Made by a program: the position numbers and the translations under genes
Shown here: positions 27,940-37,620 of the stretch, piece after piece
Numbering within the stretch: position 1 is the stretch's first letter
Layout: every line of letters begins with the position of its first letter
Assembly (NCBI GenBank): GCA_020849615.1
Contig: JADLFW010000015.1
Location: 1 to 64,000, forward strand
Source of the DNA: Phycisphaerales bacterium
Lineage (GTDB): Bacteria; Planctomycetota; Phycisphaerae; Phycisphaerales; UBA1924
Direction: 5' to 3'
DNA: 64,000 nt
The notes under the pieces: generated by a model
What the model was told of the DNA's origin: nothing
Databases searched by the model: none
What the model saw: the letters and a program-made list of their open reading frames with translations, nothing else

Positions 27940-28701
27940 GTGAGCCCCGGGGCGGGATCCCATCCGATCGACGAACTCATGGAACGGGCCAGCACTGCGC
28001 TGGTCCGGACGGATTACTTCGGCGCTGAACGGGCCTGCCTCAGGGCGTTGCTCAAGGCCGTGGCGGCCGCGGACTGGGAACGGGCCGCGCGGGTGTGCAT
28101 GCCGCTGCAGGAAGCCCGCCGGCAGAAGCGGATGCTGGCGATCGACGCGACCGGGCCCGGCGGCGCGCGCCTGGTCTCGCGGGCCGAGCCGGTGACCGCG
28201 AAGACCGGGCCCGGGTGCTGGCTCTTCCAGCCCCCGCTGGTGGCGCTCGATGCGAGGCGCTTCCGCGAGGCGGCGGATCAGCGCGAGATCCCGGTCTTCG
28301 TGATGACGCGCGAGCCGATGACCCGGGCCGGCGAATGGCCCGTCGTGGCGGTGGTGGGGCAGTTGTCGGTCCGCGTGCGCATCGCGCCGCCGCCGGGCGT
28401 CAGGCCCGCGCCGGGCGGGATGAGCGCTGCCCACCCCACGGGGGATGAGGTCGCCGGGCCCGTCCCGATCGAGTGGTTCACGGCGGCCGCCGAGGCGCTG
28501 GGCGATTCGGCGATTGCTCGGCTGAACCCCGAGGATCCGGCCGCCCACCGCGCGCTCGACTGCATCGACTTCCTCGATGCGTTCCCGGATCACGAGAAGC
28601 TGCACCAGCGGCTCGAGATCGAGTGCCGCCGGGCCGCGTCGGAGCCGCCGCCGGTGATGCTGCGCCGCCGCCCGTCCGTGCAGGATGCGTATGCGTTCTG
28701 A
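27940..28701 (+). CDS. Hypothetical protein with TPR-like helices
   Basis: The frame begins at GTG 27940 with a GGAGGGAG purine run about 12 nt upstream; a TTG at 27916 is an alternative. The N-terminal part looks TPR-like (YFGAERACLRALLKAVAAADWERAARVC). A middle beta-rich region follows (WLFQPPLVALDARRF, VFVMTREPMTRAGEWPVVAVV) and the end is helical (LDAFPDHEKLHQRLEIECRR). No family is recognised. Strong codon bias and the operon position support it as real. Confidence 0.6.
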   Translation: MSPGAGSHPIDELMERASTALVRTDYFGAERACLRALLKAVAAADWERAARVCMPLQEARRQKRMLAIDATGPGGARLVSRAEPVTAKTGPGCWLFQPPLVALDARRFREAADQREIPVFVMTREPMTRAGEWPVVAVVGQLSVRVRIAPPPGVRPAPGGMSAAHPTGDEVAGPVPIEWFTAAAEALGDSAIARLNPEDPAAHRALDCIDFLDAFPDHEKLHQRLEIECRRAASEPPPVMLRRRPSVQDAYAF

Positions 28702-28734
28702 GGGCGACGCGGGGCGGGCCGATGTCTGCGCATG

Positions 28735-28761
28735 AAAACGCCGCGACGTCGGGCCGCGGCG
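28735..28761 (-). terminator. Terminator downstream of the glycine-zipper lipoprotein gene
   Basis: CGCCGCG (28739-28745) and CGCGGCG (28755-28761) form a stem. Read on the minus strand it is followed by TTTTC. It lies 26 nt past the stop of the gene at 28788-29057. Confidence 0.65.
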
Positions 28762-28787
28762 CTGCCCGTTCCAGAACCTGATCGTGC

Positions 28788-29057
28788 TCAGAAGTCGTTG
28801 TCGCGCGAGCGGCGCTCGTTCTGATCGCCGACGAAAAGGCCGCCGAGGCCGCCGGCGATCGCGCCGATGGCCGCGCCCTTGCCCATGTCGCCGTAGAGAC
28901 TGCCGATGCCCATGCCCGCCAGAGCGCCCAACGCTGCGCCGGAAAAAGCGCCCTCACCCGCGTTGTCGCACCCCGAGCTGCCCGCCATGAAGGCCGTGCC
29001 GATCACCGCCGCCGAAGCGAGGTTCAAGAGCCGGGCCCGTCCGACGAAAGTGCGCAT
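28788..29057 (-). CDS. Small glycine-zipper lipoprotein
   Basis: The 89-residue protein starts at ATG 29057, with GGAGGAG 6 nt upstream. It has a lipoprotein signal with lipobox AGSSGC (Cys about residue 30). The mature part is a glycine-zipper 2TM-type stretch (ALGALAGMGIGSLYG, AAIGAIAGGLGGLFVG), ending in a charged tail (NERRSRDNDF). Such proteins oligomerise in the outer membrane. It has its own terminator and no operon partner. Confidence 0.8.
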   Translation of the reverse strand: MRTFVGRARLLNLASAAVIGTAFMAGSSGCDNAGEGAFSGAALGALAGMGIGSLYGDMGKGAAIGAIAGGLGGLFVGDQNERRSRDNDF

Positions 29058-29321
29058 CGCCCACTCCTCCATCCTGATCGGGCCGGGCCTGCCCGTGTTT
29101 CTCCGCGGGCGGCCCCGGGCCCGTTTGAAGCTTGTTCCGGGGAACTCTACGCGGGAGGCACCCCGCGGGTTACGCGGGGCGTGCGTACAAGTCCCCGGCG
29201 ACCGTGCGTGCACCGCTCGTCAGCATGCCGCCGAGTCCTGTTGCTGATATTGGACGCATGGCGTCGCCGCCGGTTCCCTGGCGGCCGTTCGTCGGCGGTG
29301 GCGAACGCGTTCCGAACGCCA

Positions 29322-30041
29322 TCAGTTCCAGCTGCAGCCCTTGGGCCAGTCTTCGGGGCGCTGGGCCGCGGCCCGGCGGATGAGGTCCCCGAGCCGGTCG
29401 AGTTCGGACTCGATGAGGCGGGCCCGGATGTGAACATCGCCCTCCGCGAGCAGCCGATAGCGGAGCTGCTGGTCGCTCAGCATGGTGAACGAGACGAGCT
29501 CGAGCAGCGCCGTGGTGGGGACTTCATCCTTCTGGATGTACTCGAGGATCGGGGCCGACGCCTTCATGCGGGTCAGCGGCCCGTCGGACAGGGCCCGGTC
29601 GAGGTAGTCGCGGACCTCCTGCAGCTGCTCGGGCTCGATGTCATCGATACCCACGGGGGCCAGGATCGCCGCGCGGAAGAGACGGTCATCGGAGGGCGGC
29701 AGCTCGCGGACGATCCGGGCGCGGCACACACCCTGGAGCCACAGGTTGTAACGGCCGTCGGCGAGCGATTCGTGATGGCAGATGTGGCCGACGCAGACGG
29801 CCGGGCGGATGGGCGGGCGGCCGTGGTACTCCTGCTTCCAGCGGTCGCCCTGGAAGACGGCCATGGCGATCTGGCCCGGGCCATCCAGAGCGCGGGCCAC
29901 CATCTCGCGGTAGCGAGGCTCGAAGATATGCAGGGGCAGGACCTGCTGGGGCAGCAGGGTGACCGAGTCGAGCGGGAACAGCGGCATGGGCTTGCCGAAG
30001 TTCACGTGGACGGCGTTGTCCTGGACTTCATCCTCGGACAT
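29322..30041 (-). CDS. LON substrate-binding domain protein
   Basis: The 239-residue protein is a stand-alone N-terminal LON domain. It has PLFPLDSVTLLPQQVLPLHIFEPRYREM, then GHICHHESLADGRYNLWLQGVCRARI, and a C-terminal helical bundle. It lacks the AAA+ and protease parts of Lon. Such proteins may present substrates or act as sensors. ATG 30041 (MSEDEVQDN) is preferred to ATG 30077 because it starts nearer the domain. Confidence 0.85.
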   Translation of the reverse strand: MSEDEVQDNAVHVNFGKPMPLFPLDSVTLLPQQVLPLHIFEPRYREMVARALDGPGQIAMAVFQGDRWKQEYHGRPPIRPAVCVGHICHHESLADGRYNLWLQGVCRARIVRELPPSDDRLFRAAILAPVGIDDIEPEQLQEVRDYLDRALSDGPLTRMKASAPILEYIQKDEVPTTALLELVSFTMLSDQQLRYRLLAEGDVHIRARLIESELDRLGDLIRRAAAQRPEDWPKGCSWN

Positions 30042-30162
30042 GCCCTTATGGTAAAGGGCCACGGGGCCAATTGCCAAATGGCAAATAATGCCGTTCGGAT
30101 GCCTGCGGCAACGAAATGCTCGTGGCCTGCCGGCTGCCTTCAGTCGCCACTTGGCCCGTTAT

Positions 30163-31170
30163 CTACGCGAGCGGATCGGGCCGGTAGAGCTTCGTGTCCA
30201 GGGCCCACTGGCGCTCGGTGAAGTTGCCGCCCATCTCGAAGGCGCCCGGGCGATCAGGCCGGGCCGCGCCCAGCGCGATGGTGGTCTTGGCATCCAGGTT
30301 GTCGAGCATGGCGACCAGGATCGCCTCGGGAGTCGAGGGCACCTTCGCGGCGCCGTACTCGGGGAGCGTGTGATGGGAGAGGATGATGTGCTGGAGGACG
30401 AGCACCGCGCCCGGCGGCAGGCGCTGGCCCGTCTCGTGCATGACCTGCTGGGCCTTGTCGTGGAGCATGATGGCGCCCTCGACGATGTGGCCGATGAGCT
30501 CGCCGCGGTCGGTGTAGCCGAAGGCGCGGTCGAAGACGAGCTCGCGGGTCTTGCCGAGATCGTGCAGGAACAGGCCCATCATCACGATGTCGCGGTTGAT
30601 CTTGGGGTAGAGGGGGCAGACGCGGTCGGCGAGGTGGAGGAGGTTGAGGGTGTGCTCGAGGAGGCCGCCGAGGTAGGCGTGGTGCATGCTCTTGGCGGCG
30701 GGGCACTGCCGGAAGGCGTCCATCAGCATCTGGTCGTTGAGGTAGACCTGCGCGAGCGCGCGGATGGCGGGGTGCTCGAGGGTGTCGAGCAGGGCCGTGA
30801 GCTCGGCGAACATCTCATCGGCGGGGCGCTTGGAGCAGGGGAGCAGCTCACGCATCTGCTCGGGCGTGGGCTCGATGGGCTCGACGGTGTGGATGATGAG
30901 CTGGAGCTCGCCCTGGTAGGCCTGGGTCTCCCCTTCGATGTAGACGAAGCCGTCGGTGGGGAGGCGGCGGAAGACCGACTCCTCGATGGACCACATCCGC
31001 CCCGGCACCTCTCCGGTGCGGTCCTGGATGAGGCAGCGGAGGTAGGGCTTGTCGTTGCGGGTGCGGCCCAGCTGGGCATTGCAGATGGAGAAGGCGCCCT
31101 CGATGCGTTCGGAGGGGCGGAAGTCGGCGATGTAGCGGCGTTCGGAGGTCATTCTGGGCATGCTCGACAT
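30163..31170 (-). CDS. YhaM-like 3'-5' exoribonuclease (OB-fold plus HD domain)
   Basis: The 335-residue protein has an N-terminal OB-fold nucleic-acid binding domain (NDKPYLRCLIQDRTGEVPGRMW). An HD phosphohydrolase domain follows with AKSMHHAYLGGLLEHT and the metal motif GLFLHDLGKTREL, then HHTLPEYGAAKVPSTPEA. This order matches Firmicute YhaM, which trims RNA ends. Full length for the family. Translation from ATG 31170 or 31152. Confidence 0.88.
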   Translation of the reverse strand: MSSMPRMTSERRYIADFRPSERIEGAFSICNAQLGRTRNDKPYLRCLIQDRTGEVPGRMWSIEESVFRRLPTDGFVYIEGETQAYQGELQLIIHTVEPIEPTPEQMRELLPCSKRPADEMFAELTALLDTLEHPAIRALAQVYLNDQMLMDAFRQCPAAKSMHHAYLGGLLEHTLNLLHLADRVCPLYPKINRDIVMMGLFLHDLGKTRELVFDRAFGYTDRGELIGHIVEGAIMLHDKAQQVMHETGQRLPPGAVLVLQHIILSHHTLPEYGAAKVPSTPEAILVAMLDNLDAKTTIALGAARPDRPGAFEMGGNFTERQWALDTKLYRPDPLA

Positions 31171-31244
31171 GGCGATCCTTGTGGAAGTGGCACCGGCCCG
31201 GCCGCGACCGGGACAGATGATAGCGGAACGCGCGGGGGTTTCGC

Positions 31245-32015
31245 TCAGGCCGCGAAGTCGGGCCCGGTGTCGATGAGCGGCTCCTGGCGGAGATCCGACT
31301 CGATGAGCCCGTCGGCGAGCCGGACGACGCGCTGGCAGCGCTTGGCGACGACGGGGTCGTGCGTGACCATGATGATGGTCATGCCTTCCTCGTGGAGCTT
31401 CTGGAAGACGCGGAGGATGGCCCGTCCCGTCGCGGAGTCGAGGTTGCCGGTGGGCTCATCGGCCATGAGCACGACGGGGCGGGTGACCAGGGCCCGGGCG
31501 ATGGCGACGCGCTGCTGCTGCCCGCCCGACAGCTCGCGTGGGCGGTGGTCGGCGCGGTTGCTCAGGCCCACCAGCTCCAGCGCCTCGCGGGCCCGCTCGC
31601 GGCGGAGCGAGCGGTGCTTGCCCTGGTAGAACAGGGGGACCTCGACGTTCTCCTCGACGGTGAGCTCCGGGATGAGATTGAAGGCCTGGAAGATGAAGCC
31701 GATCTTCTCGCCGCGGTAGTGCGAGACCTCCTCATCAGTCATGGCGCTGACGTCGAGGTTGTCGAGGAAGTAGTTGCCCATCGTGGGGCGGTCGAGGCAG
31801 CCCAGCACGTTCATGAGGGTCGATTTGCCCGAGCCCGACGCCCCCATGATCGCGGTGTACTCGCCGCGGCTGATGACGAGGTCGATGCCGCGGAGGGCTT
31901 CCACCATGATGGAGCCGTCAGGCTTGTAGTAGATCTTCTTGAGGGCGCGCAGATCGGCGACGGGCCGGGCCTCGGCGGCGGGCGGGGCGGCGGTGGCGGG
32001 CGAGAGAGCGGTCAT
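31245..32015 (-). CDS. MacB/LolD-type ABC transporter ATP-binding protein
   Basis: The 256-residue ATPase has Walker A GASGSGKS, Q-loop FIFQAFNLIPELTV, signature LSGGQQQRVAIARAL, Walker B VVLMADEPTGNLD and switch His in VTHD. The family drives lipoprotein release or macrolide/peptide export with a separate permease. No permease gene is adjacent. The start at ATG 32015 is preferred over the upstream ATG at 32084. Confidence 0.92.
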   Translation of the reverse strand: MTALSPATAAPPAAEARPVADLRALKKIYYKPDGSIMVEALRGIDLVISRGEYTAIMGASGSGKSTLMNVLGCLDRPTMGNYFLDNLDVSAMTDEEVSHYRGEKIGFIFQAFNLIPELTVEENVEVPLFYQGKHRSLRRERAREALELVGLSNRADHRPRELSGGQQQRVAIARALVTRPVVLMADEPTGNLDSATGRAILRVFQKLHEEGMTIIMVTHDPVVAKRCQRVVRLADGLIESDLRQEPLIDTGPDFAA

Positions 32016-32104
32016 CGGGGTCGTGTACCTCTCACGGGCCCGGCGGTTACGGCCGAACGCGGTTTTGCAGCGCCGGATCGCCACGGTCGCGGGGGTCCGG
32101 GGGC

Positions 32105-32455
32105 TCAGCCGCCGGCGTCGTCGAGCTGCAGCCCGGCCAGGGCGGTCATCGGGTCGGGCGCGAAGCGGAAGACCTTGTCCAGCCCGGTGACCATCATGAC
32201 CGACCAGACCTCATCAGAGACCGAGCAGACCCGCATCTGGCGCTTGCACTCGGCCAGGCGCTTGCGGAGGCGGAGGAGCTGGGCCAGGTTGGAGGAGTTC
32301 ACGTAGGTCACCTGGCCGAAGTTCAGCACCAGGTGAGGGACCTTGTCCTCGGGCGAATCCAGCAGGCGCTGGATGATCGAGGCCAGCTCATCGGAGAGAG
32401 CGGGCTCATCGGCCAGGTCGGCGATCACGATGTTGTCGGACCAGTCAGTGGCCAT
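32105..32455 (-). CDS. STAS-domain anti-sigma factor antagonist-like protein
   Basis: The 116-residue protein has a single STAS fold (HLVLNFGQVTYVNSSNLAQLLRLRKRL) with Ser in the NSSN loop, the usual phosphorylated site. The C-terminal DKVFRFAPDPMTALAGL helix is typical. It may bind an anti-sigma kinase, but no RsbW/SpoIIAB kinase gene is adjacent. It is downstream of gyrA by 63 nt. Confidence 0.88.
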   Translation of the reverse strand: MATDWSDNIVIADLADEPALSDELASIIQRLLDSPEDKVPHLVLNFGQVTYVNSSNLAQLLRLRKRLAECKRQMRVCSVSDEVWSVMMVTGLDKVFRFAPDPMTALAGLQLDDAGG

Positions 32456-32518
32456 GCGGTGAGCCAGTGTAGCAGTTCGGGAGCGGTTCTACGCGGGATG
32501 GGGCGGGCCGGTTCGGCC

Positions 32519-35320
32519 TCAGAACGCCGCGGGATCGCCCGGCCCGGCCGGTTCGGAGGGTGATGCGGGCTCTGAAGGCTCGGCGCCGGGCCCGGGCACA
32601 TCCGGCCCGGCATCGACGCGGGCCGCGGAGATGACCGCGTCGCCCTCGTTGAGGGCGGCGACCCGTACCCCCTGTGTCCCCCGGCCGATGGTGCTGATGG
32701 AGGAGGCCGGCATGCGGACGAGCAGGCCGCCGCGGGTGATGACGACGACGCTGTCGGTGTCTCCGACGCCGAGGGCGGCGACGGAGCGTCCGTTGCGCTC
32801 GTTGGTCTTGATGTCGGCCCGGCCCTTGCCGCCGCGCGACTGGGAGTACATCTTCCCCGACTCGGGCTGGACGCGGTACTCATCGACGAAGGTGCGCTTG
32901 CCGTAGCCGTGCTCGGTGATGGTGAGGAGGCAGAGGGCGGGGTCGATGGTCTGGAGGTCACCCTGGGGGTCGGGCGCCATGTTGATGGCGACGACGCCGA
33001 TGACCTCATCGCCTTCCTCGAGCTCGATGCCCTTGACGCCGGCGGCGGAGCGGCCCATCAGGCGGACATCCTGCTCGTTGAAGCGGATGGCCATGCCCGA
33101 GGCGGTCGCCAGCAGCAGGTCGTCGTTGCCGTCGGTGACGGTAACGTCGAGGAGGTGGTCGCCTTCCTTGAGGCCCACGGCGATCAGGCCCGACTTGTTG
33201 ACGTTGCGGTAGTCCTTGAGCGGCGTGCGCTTCACGATGCCGCCGCGCGAGACGAACGTGAGGTAGTCGCTGCCCTCTTCGAAGTTCTTGACCGCCAGGT
33301 AAGCGCAGGTGCGCTCGCCCTCGCGGAGGTCGAGGAGGTTGACCATGGCGCGGCCCTTGCTGGTGCGCGACATCTCGGGGATCTCGTAGACCTTGATCTT
33401 GAAGACCCGGCCCGTGTCGGTGAAGCAGAGCAGGTCGTCGTGGGTGCCGGCGACGAAGAGGTGCTCGATGAAGTCGTCGTCCTTGGCGTCGCTGGCCCGG
33501 ATGCCCTTGCCGCCGCGGTTCTGTTCGCGGTACGTGTCGAGCGGGACGCGCTTGGCGTACCCCGCGTGCGAGATCGTGAGCGCGACATCCTCGACGGGGA
33601 TGAGCGCGGCGATGTCGATGTCGGTCTCGGATTCCTCGATCCGGGTGAGCCGCGGCGAGTTGAACCTCGCCCGCATCTCCTCGCAGTCGGCCTTGATCAT
33701 GTCGAGGACGATCTGGGCCGAGCCCAGGATCTTCTCGTAGCCCTCGATCTCCTCGACCAGGGCGCGGTAGTCGGCGGTGAGGCGCTCGATCTCGAGCCCG
33801 ACGAGCTGGATGAGGCGCATGGCGCCGATGGTCTCGGCCTGGATGCGGGTGAGCACCGTTCCGCCGGCGGCGTCGGCGGCCCGGACGCGGGCGATGAGGC
33901 GCTCGGGGAGGCTGCTGGCGTGCGGGTGCTCGGGCGGGATACGGAAGCGCCGCTCCATGAGCTTGCGGATGGCCTCCTCGCGGGTCTTGGATCCGCGGAT
34001 GATCCGGATCACCTCGTCGATGTCGCAGACGGCGTAGATCATGCCCTCCAGCACGTGGGCCCGCTTCTTGGCCTCGCGGAGGAGGTGGGCGGTCCGGCGC
34101 CGGATGACATCCTGGCGGTGGTGGATGTAGCAGTCGATGAGCTCGCGGAGCGCGAGCGTGCGCGGCTGGCGGTTGACCAGCGCGATGTTCATGATGCTGA
34201 AGGTGTCCTGAAGCTGCGTGAACTCGAAGAGCTGGTTCTCGACGACGCGGGGGTCGGCGCCTCGCTTCAGCTCCAGCACGATCCGCGTCTGGGCCTCGCG
34301 GCCCGATTCATCGCGGACATCGGAGACATCCTGGATGCGGTCCTCCTCGACGGCCTCGGCGATGCGCTTGACGAGGGGATCCTGCGCGAGGTTGTAGGGG
34401 ATCTGGTCGATCACGATCTGCTGGCGTTCGCTCTTGGAGCCCTCGCCGCCCAGCGGCTCGATGTGGCAGACCCCGCGGACGGAGACCTTCCCGCGACCCG
34501 TCGCGTAGGCATCCACGATGCCGCGCCGGCCCATCACCGTGCCGCCGGTGGGGAAATCCGGGCCTTTGATGCCGTGCCGAACGACCCTGCCCTCGCCATC
34601 CACGGCGTCGGTCATGAGCTCGGCGAGCGAAATCGCGGGGTTCTCGATCACGCGGATGATGGCGTCGAAGACCTCGGTCGGGTTCTGCGGCGGGAGGCTG
34701 GTCGCCATGCCCACGGCGATGCCGATGCCGCCGTTGATGAGCAGGTTGGGGAAGCGCCCCGGCAGCACCATCGGCTCTAAGAGCCGGTCGTCGTAGTTGG
34801 GCTGGAAATCGACCGTCTCGAGCTTGATGTCGGCCAGCATGTCCACCGCGGCGTGGGTCATCCGGGCCTCGGTGTACCGCATCGCCGCCGGCGGGTCGCC
34901 GTTGAGCGAGCCGAAGTTGCCCTGCGGATCGATCAGCGGGACGCGCATCCGCCACTTCTGGGCCAGGCCCACCAGCGTCGGGTAGATGACCGATTCGCCG
35001 TGCGGGTGGTAGTCGCCCGAGGTGTTGCCCGCGATCTTGGCGCACTTGAGGTGCTTCTTGCCGGGGCGCAGGTTCAGGTCGTTCATCGCGACCAGGATGC
35101 GCCGCTGGCTGGGCTTGAGCCCATCGCGGACATCGGGCAGGGCCCGGTCCATGATCGTCGACATCGCGTACGTGAGGTAGCTGTCCTGGAGCTCGCGCTG
35201 GATGTCGAGATCCTGGATCTGCTGCATCACCGGGGCGGCGCCGGGCGCCCCCGCGCCATCACTGTCGTCCGGTTGTTGTCCGGAATTGTCGTGCGTGCCG
35301 GGCGTGTCCTGATCGGGCAT
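32519..35320 (-). CDS. gyrA: DNA gyrase subunit A
   Basis: The 933-residue breakage-reunion subunit of gyrase has the catalytic Tyr149 in PPAAMRYTEARMTHAA. The N-terminal DRALPDVRDGLKPSQRRIL and HPHGESVIYPTLVGLAQ sit in the quinolone-determining region. The last 350 residues hold six GyrA C-terminal pinwheel repeats (e.g. EMSRTSKGRAMVNLL, EDVRLMGRSAAGVKGIEL). The Gln-rich SQSRGGKGRADIKTNERNG motif resembles the GyrA-box region, which supports GyrA over ParC. Both ends carry acidic or Pro-rich extensions (DNSGQQPDD; GPGAEPSEPASPSEPAGPGD). Confidence 0.96.
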   Translation of the reverse strand: MPDQDTPGTHDNSGQQPDDSDGAGAPGAAPVMQQIQDLDIQRELQDSYLTYAMSTIMDRALPDVRDGLKPSQRRILVAMNDLNLRPGKKHLKCAKIAGNTSGDYHPHGESVIYPTLVGLAQKWRMRVPLIDPQGNFGSLNGDPPAAMRYTEARMTHAAVDMLADIKLETVDFQPNYDDRLLEPMVLPGRFPNLLINGGIGIAVGMATSLPPQNPTEVFDAIIRVIENPAISLAELMTDAVDGEGRVVRHGIKGPDFPTGGTVMGRRGIVDAYATGRGKVSVRGVCHIEPLGGEGSKSERQQIVIDQIPYNLAQDPLVKRIAEAVEEDRIQDVSDVRDESGREAQTRIVLELKRGADPRVVENQLFEFTQLQDTFSIMNIALVNRQPRTLALRELIDCYIHHRQDVIRRRTAHLLREAKKRAHVLEGMIYAVCDIDEVIRIIRGSKTREEAIRKLMERRFRIPPEHPHASSLPERLIARVRAADAAGGTVLTRIQAETIGAMRLIQLVGLEIERLTADYRALVEEIEGYEKILGSAQIVLDMIKADCEEMRARFNSPRLTRIEESETDIDIAALIPVEDVALTISHAGYAKRVPLDTYREQNRGGKGIRASDAKDDDFIEHLFVAGTHDDLLCFTDTGRVFKIKVYEIPEMSRTSKGRAMVNLLDLREGERTCAYLAVKNFEEGSDYLTFVSRGGIVKRTPLKDYRNVNKSGLIAVGLKEGDHLLDVTVTDGNDDLLLATASGMAIRFNEQDVRLMGRSAAGVKGIELEEGDEVIGVVAINMAPDPQGDLQTIDPALCLLTITEHGYGKRTFVDEYRVQPESGKMYSQSRGGKGRADIKTNERNGRSVAALGVGDTDSVVVITRGGLLVRMPASSISTIGRGTQGVRVAALNEGDAVISAARVDAGPDVPGPGAEPSEPASPSEPAGPGDPAAF

Positions 35321-35447
35321 CCGTGCGGGCTCCGTAGGGTCGAATCGGGCCGGGATTCGGCCGCAAGATCATAGGGGCCTCCGCCCTCTCCTGCCGGGCC
35401 GGGCGGGCCGAATTCGCTTCTTCTTCAGCACGGTTTCGGCCATGATT

Positions 35448-37379
35448 TCAAGGGCTCTTTGGTGATCCGGCCGGCGCGGGCTCCGGGGCCTCCGCGGCCC
35501 GTCCGCTGCGGGCCTCCAGCGCCTCCAGCGTCTCCACCACCATCAGCAGCGCCATCGCCGTCGCCTCGGGCGGCTGGCGCTGGTCCCACAGCGCCGAGCG
35601 GATGCCCCACATCGCCCGTGATGGGTCCTGATACATGAATCCCGTTGCTTCATCCGCGGCGAGCTGCCGCGTGAACCGCAGCGCAGCGAGCACGCGGGAC
35701 AGCTCCCGGGGCAGCTCGCGGTCCTCGGTCAGCGAACGCTCCCCCAGCATCGTCGCGGCAAACGCCAAGGGACGCAGGCTCACGGCCGTCGGCAGCGGGT
35801 TGGTGGAGGCCGTGAAGACGATGCCGCCGACAAGGTCCGGCCCGTCCGCGCCGCAGTCCGCGGCCGTCAGCTGGTGCTTCCAGATCTGCTCGCGCATCTC
35901 CCGCAGCGCCGGGCCCGACTTCACCTCGCCATCCCCCCGCGCCCTCGTCAGCGCGAGCTCGGCCCAGCCCAGCCACGGCATCTGGCTGGGCAGCTGGCCC
36001 GGCGATGTGTCCCGGAAGATGCGGCGCACCAGGGCATCCGCGCCCGCGATGTCACCCGCCGCCCGCGTGAACTCGGCCCGCCGGCTCCTCGCCCAGGCCA
36101 CGATCGCCCGCTCTCCCGCCGGCACGCCGTCGAACTGCCGGGCCGCATCATCACCCGCCGCCTCGATGTACGAATCAAACGCCACAGCGCGATCGAATCG
36201 CTCGGCGCCGCCGCGGCGGGCGAGCATCACCGGCTCGCACAGCGCCGCCGTAGCCGCGGAAGCATCCCTCTTGTCCAGGTGGCTCGCCGCGATGCTGCGC
36301 AGCAGTCCATCGATCAGCTCATCGATCGACTTCCGGGCCTCCGTACCGGGCGCGACCCGCGCGCCGCCGCGCTCGAGGTATCGCTGCAACGCCAACGCCA
36401 CCAGCGCCCTTTCGATCGAGCTCGCCGTCAGCGGCTCGTACTTCCCCTGCGCGGGCCAGGCTGTTCCCAGCAGCCCCAGCGGCTCATCGCCGGGCCACTT
36501 CCGCCCCAGCAGGTGATGCGCCAGGCCGTCCGCGAACGCGGAGAGCATCTCTGAGTCGATCTCCGATGCCGGCACGACCTTCCCGCCGCGGAACAGGAAC
36601 ATCGGCGGCCGTCCCGGGCCCGTCTGCGCCAGGTGCGTCACCTTGAACCGGTACAGCGTCAGCCCGTGCTTCTTTGAGACGGCCGCCGGCTGGCTGTCGG
36701 CCGCCGCCCGGATCGCCAGGGTCGGATCGCCCGTCACCTGCGCGATCGCCGCGGCCAGCGCATCACCCGGGCCCGAGTTGCTCGCCAGCATCGTCGCGGG
36801 AAAGACCGCCGCCACCCGTTCACCCTGCCGGGCCGCGACTCCCTCGAGCCCGACCTGCACCTCCAGATCGACCTGGTCGTAGAGCCGCGGCGCGTACGGG
36901 ATCAGCGGGCCGGCAAGCTCCAGGCTGATGCATAGCCGCTGCCGGGCCTCCGCCATCGCCTCTTCTCGCAGCGCATCTTTCTCGATCGGCATGCGAAGGG
37001 CCGCCTCGTCGACCGCCGACCTGACAGCCCGGGCCAGCGCGGCCGTATCGCCGCCGGCGTCGACACCCCGACCGACGATCTGCCCGGCCAGACGCAGCGT
37101 GATCCCCGCGCCGGCCAGCGACTCGGCGCCGGCGTTCTGGGGGACAGCCCCCTGCCGGATCCAGGGCTCCACGATCGAGTAGATCGCCATGGCCCGGTCC
37201 GGCGCGGGCGGGGCCGAGGGATCGGCAAGCCGCTCGGCGGCGAGCGGCGTGGGGTTGGCCGGGCCCGGCGGGCGGGGCTGGCCGAGCACGGGCCCGCCCG
37301 CCAGCACGAGCATCGCCGCGAAAGCCGGGCCCGGGAATCGCGGCCGTGGCGTCCACGCTGTGGCCCGGCGGCAACGCAC
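35448..37379 (-). CDS. Large exported protein of unknown function
   Basis: The frame codes about 640 residues. The start is uncertain: GTG 37379 would place a signal-like hydrophobic stretch (GPAFAAMLVLAGGPVLGQ) near the N-terminus. The rest has no family I recognise. It contains IYSIVEPWIRQGAVPQ, LARAVRSAVDEAALRMPIEKDALREEAMAEA, and helical repeats resembling TPR or armadillo arrays. The end is rich in Ala/Glu/Pro. It has no close operon partner. GC codon bias supports it as real. Confidence 0.6.
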   Translation of the reverse strand: MRCRRATAWTPRPRFPGPAFAAMLVLAGGPVLGQPRPPGPANPTPLAAERLADPSAPPAPDRAMAIYSIVEPWIRQGAVPQNAGAESLAGAGITLRLAGQIVGRGVDAGGDTAALARAVRSAVDEAALRMPIEKDALREEAMAEARQRLCISLELAGPLIPYAPRLYDQVDLEVQVGLEGVAARQGERVAAVFPATMLASNSGPGDALAAAIAQVTGDPTLAIRAAADSQPAAVSKKHGLTLYRFKVTHLAQTGPGRPPMFLFRGGKVVPASEIDSEMLSAFADGLAHHLLGRKWPGDEPLGLLGTAWPAQGKYEPLTASSIERALVALALQRYLERGGARVAPGTEARKSIDELIDGLLRSIAASHLDKRDASAATAALCEPVMLARRGGAERFDRAVAFDSYIEAAGDDAARQFDGVPAGERAIVAWARSRRAEFTRAAGDIAGADALVRRIFRDTSPGQLPSQMPWLGWAELALTRARGDGEVKSGPALREMREQIWKHQLTAADCGADGPDLVGGIVFTASTNPLPTAVSLRPLAFAATMLGERSLTEDRELPRELSRVLAALRFTRQLAADEATGFMYQDPSRAMWGIRSALWDQRQPPEATAMALLMVVETLEALEARSGRAAEAPEPAPAGSPKSP

Positions 37380-37542
37380 GTGGTGTTCCGGCAACACGCA
37401 GGCCCGGCTGTGGCGGCCATCGTCCGGGAATACCGTGACTTCCGCGCCGGCGGGCCGGTTGGCACACCCGGGCCAGGGCGTGGTTCGGCGGTTGCACTCC
37501 GCAGTGGTGTCCGCAACAAACCAAGACACGAAGGGGCGCAGC

Positions 37543-37620
37543 ATGGGCCTTGTGAAGATCACTGAGCACCATCGGAAGATCGCCATTCTTTTCCTCCTCA
37601 GCTTCGTCGCCCTCTGCTGA
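37543..37620 (+). CDS. Candidate small membrane peptide (25 aa)
   Basis: ATG 37543 has GAAGGGG about 6 nt upstream and encodes a 25-residue peptide: a basic start (MGLVKITEHHRK) and a hydrophobic tail (IAILFLLSFVALC). A plus-strand terminator lies 87 nt after the stop, with no other plus-strand gene between. It could instead be a leader peptide or chance. Antisense to the 5' end of the minus-strand gene region. Confidence 0.4.
   Translation: MGLVKITEHHRKIAILFLLSFVALC

Noticed and set aside
32909-34780. Long plus-strand frame antisense to gyrA
   Set aside because: It mirrors the codon pattern of gyrA, is rich in Asp/Glu/Leu with no domain, and has no SD. It is a shadow of high GC composition.
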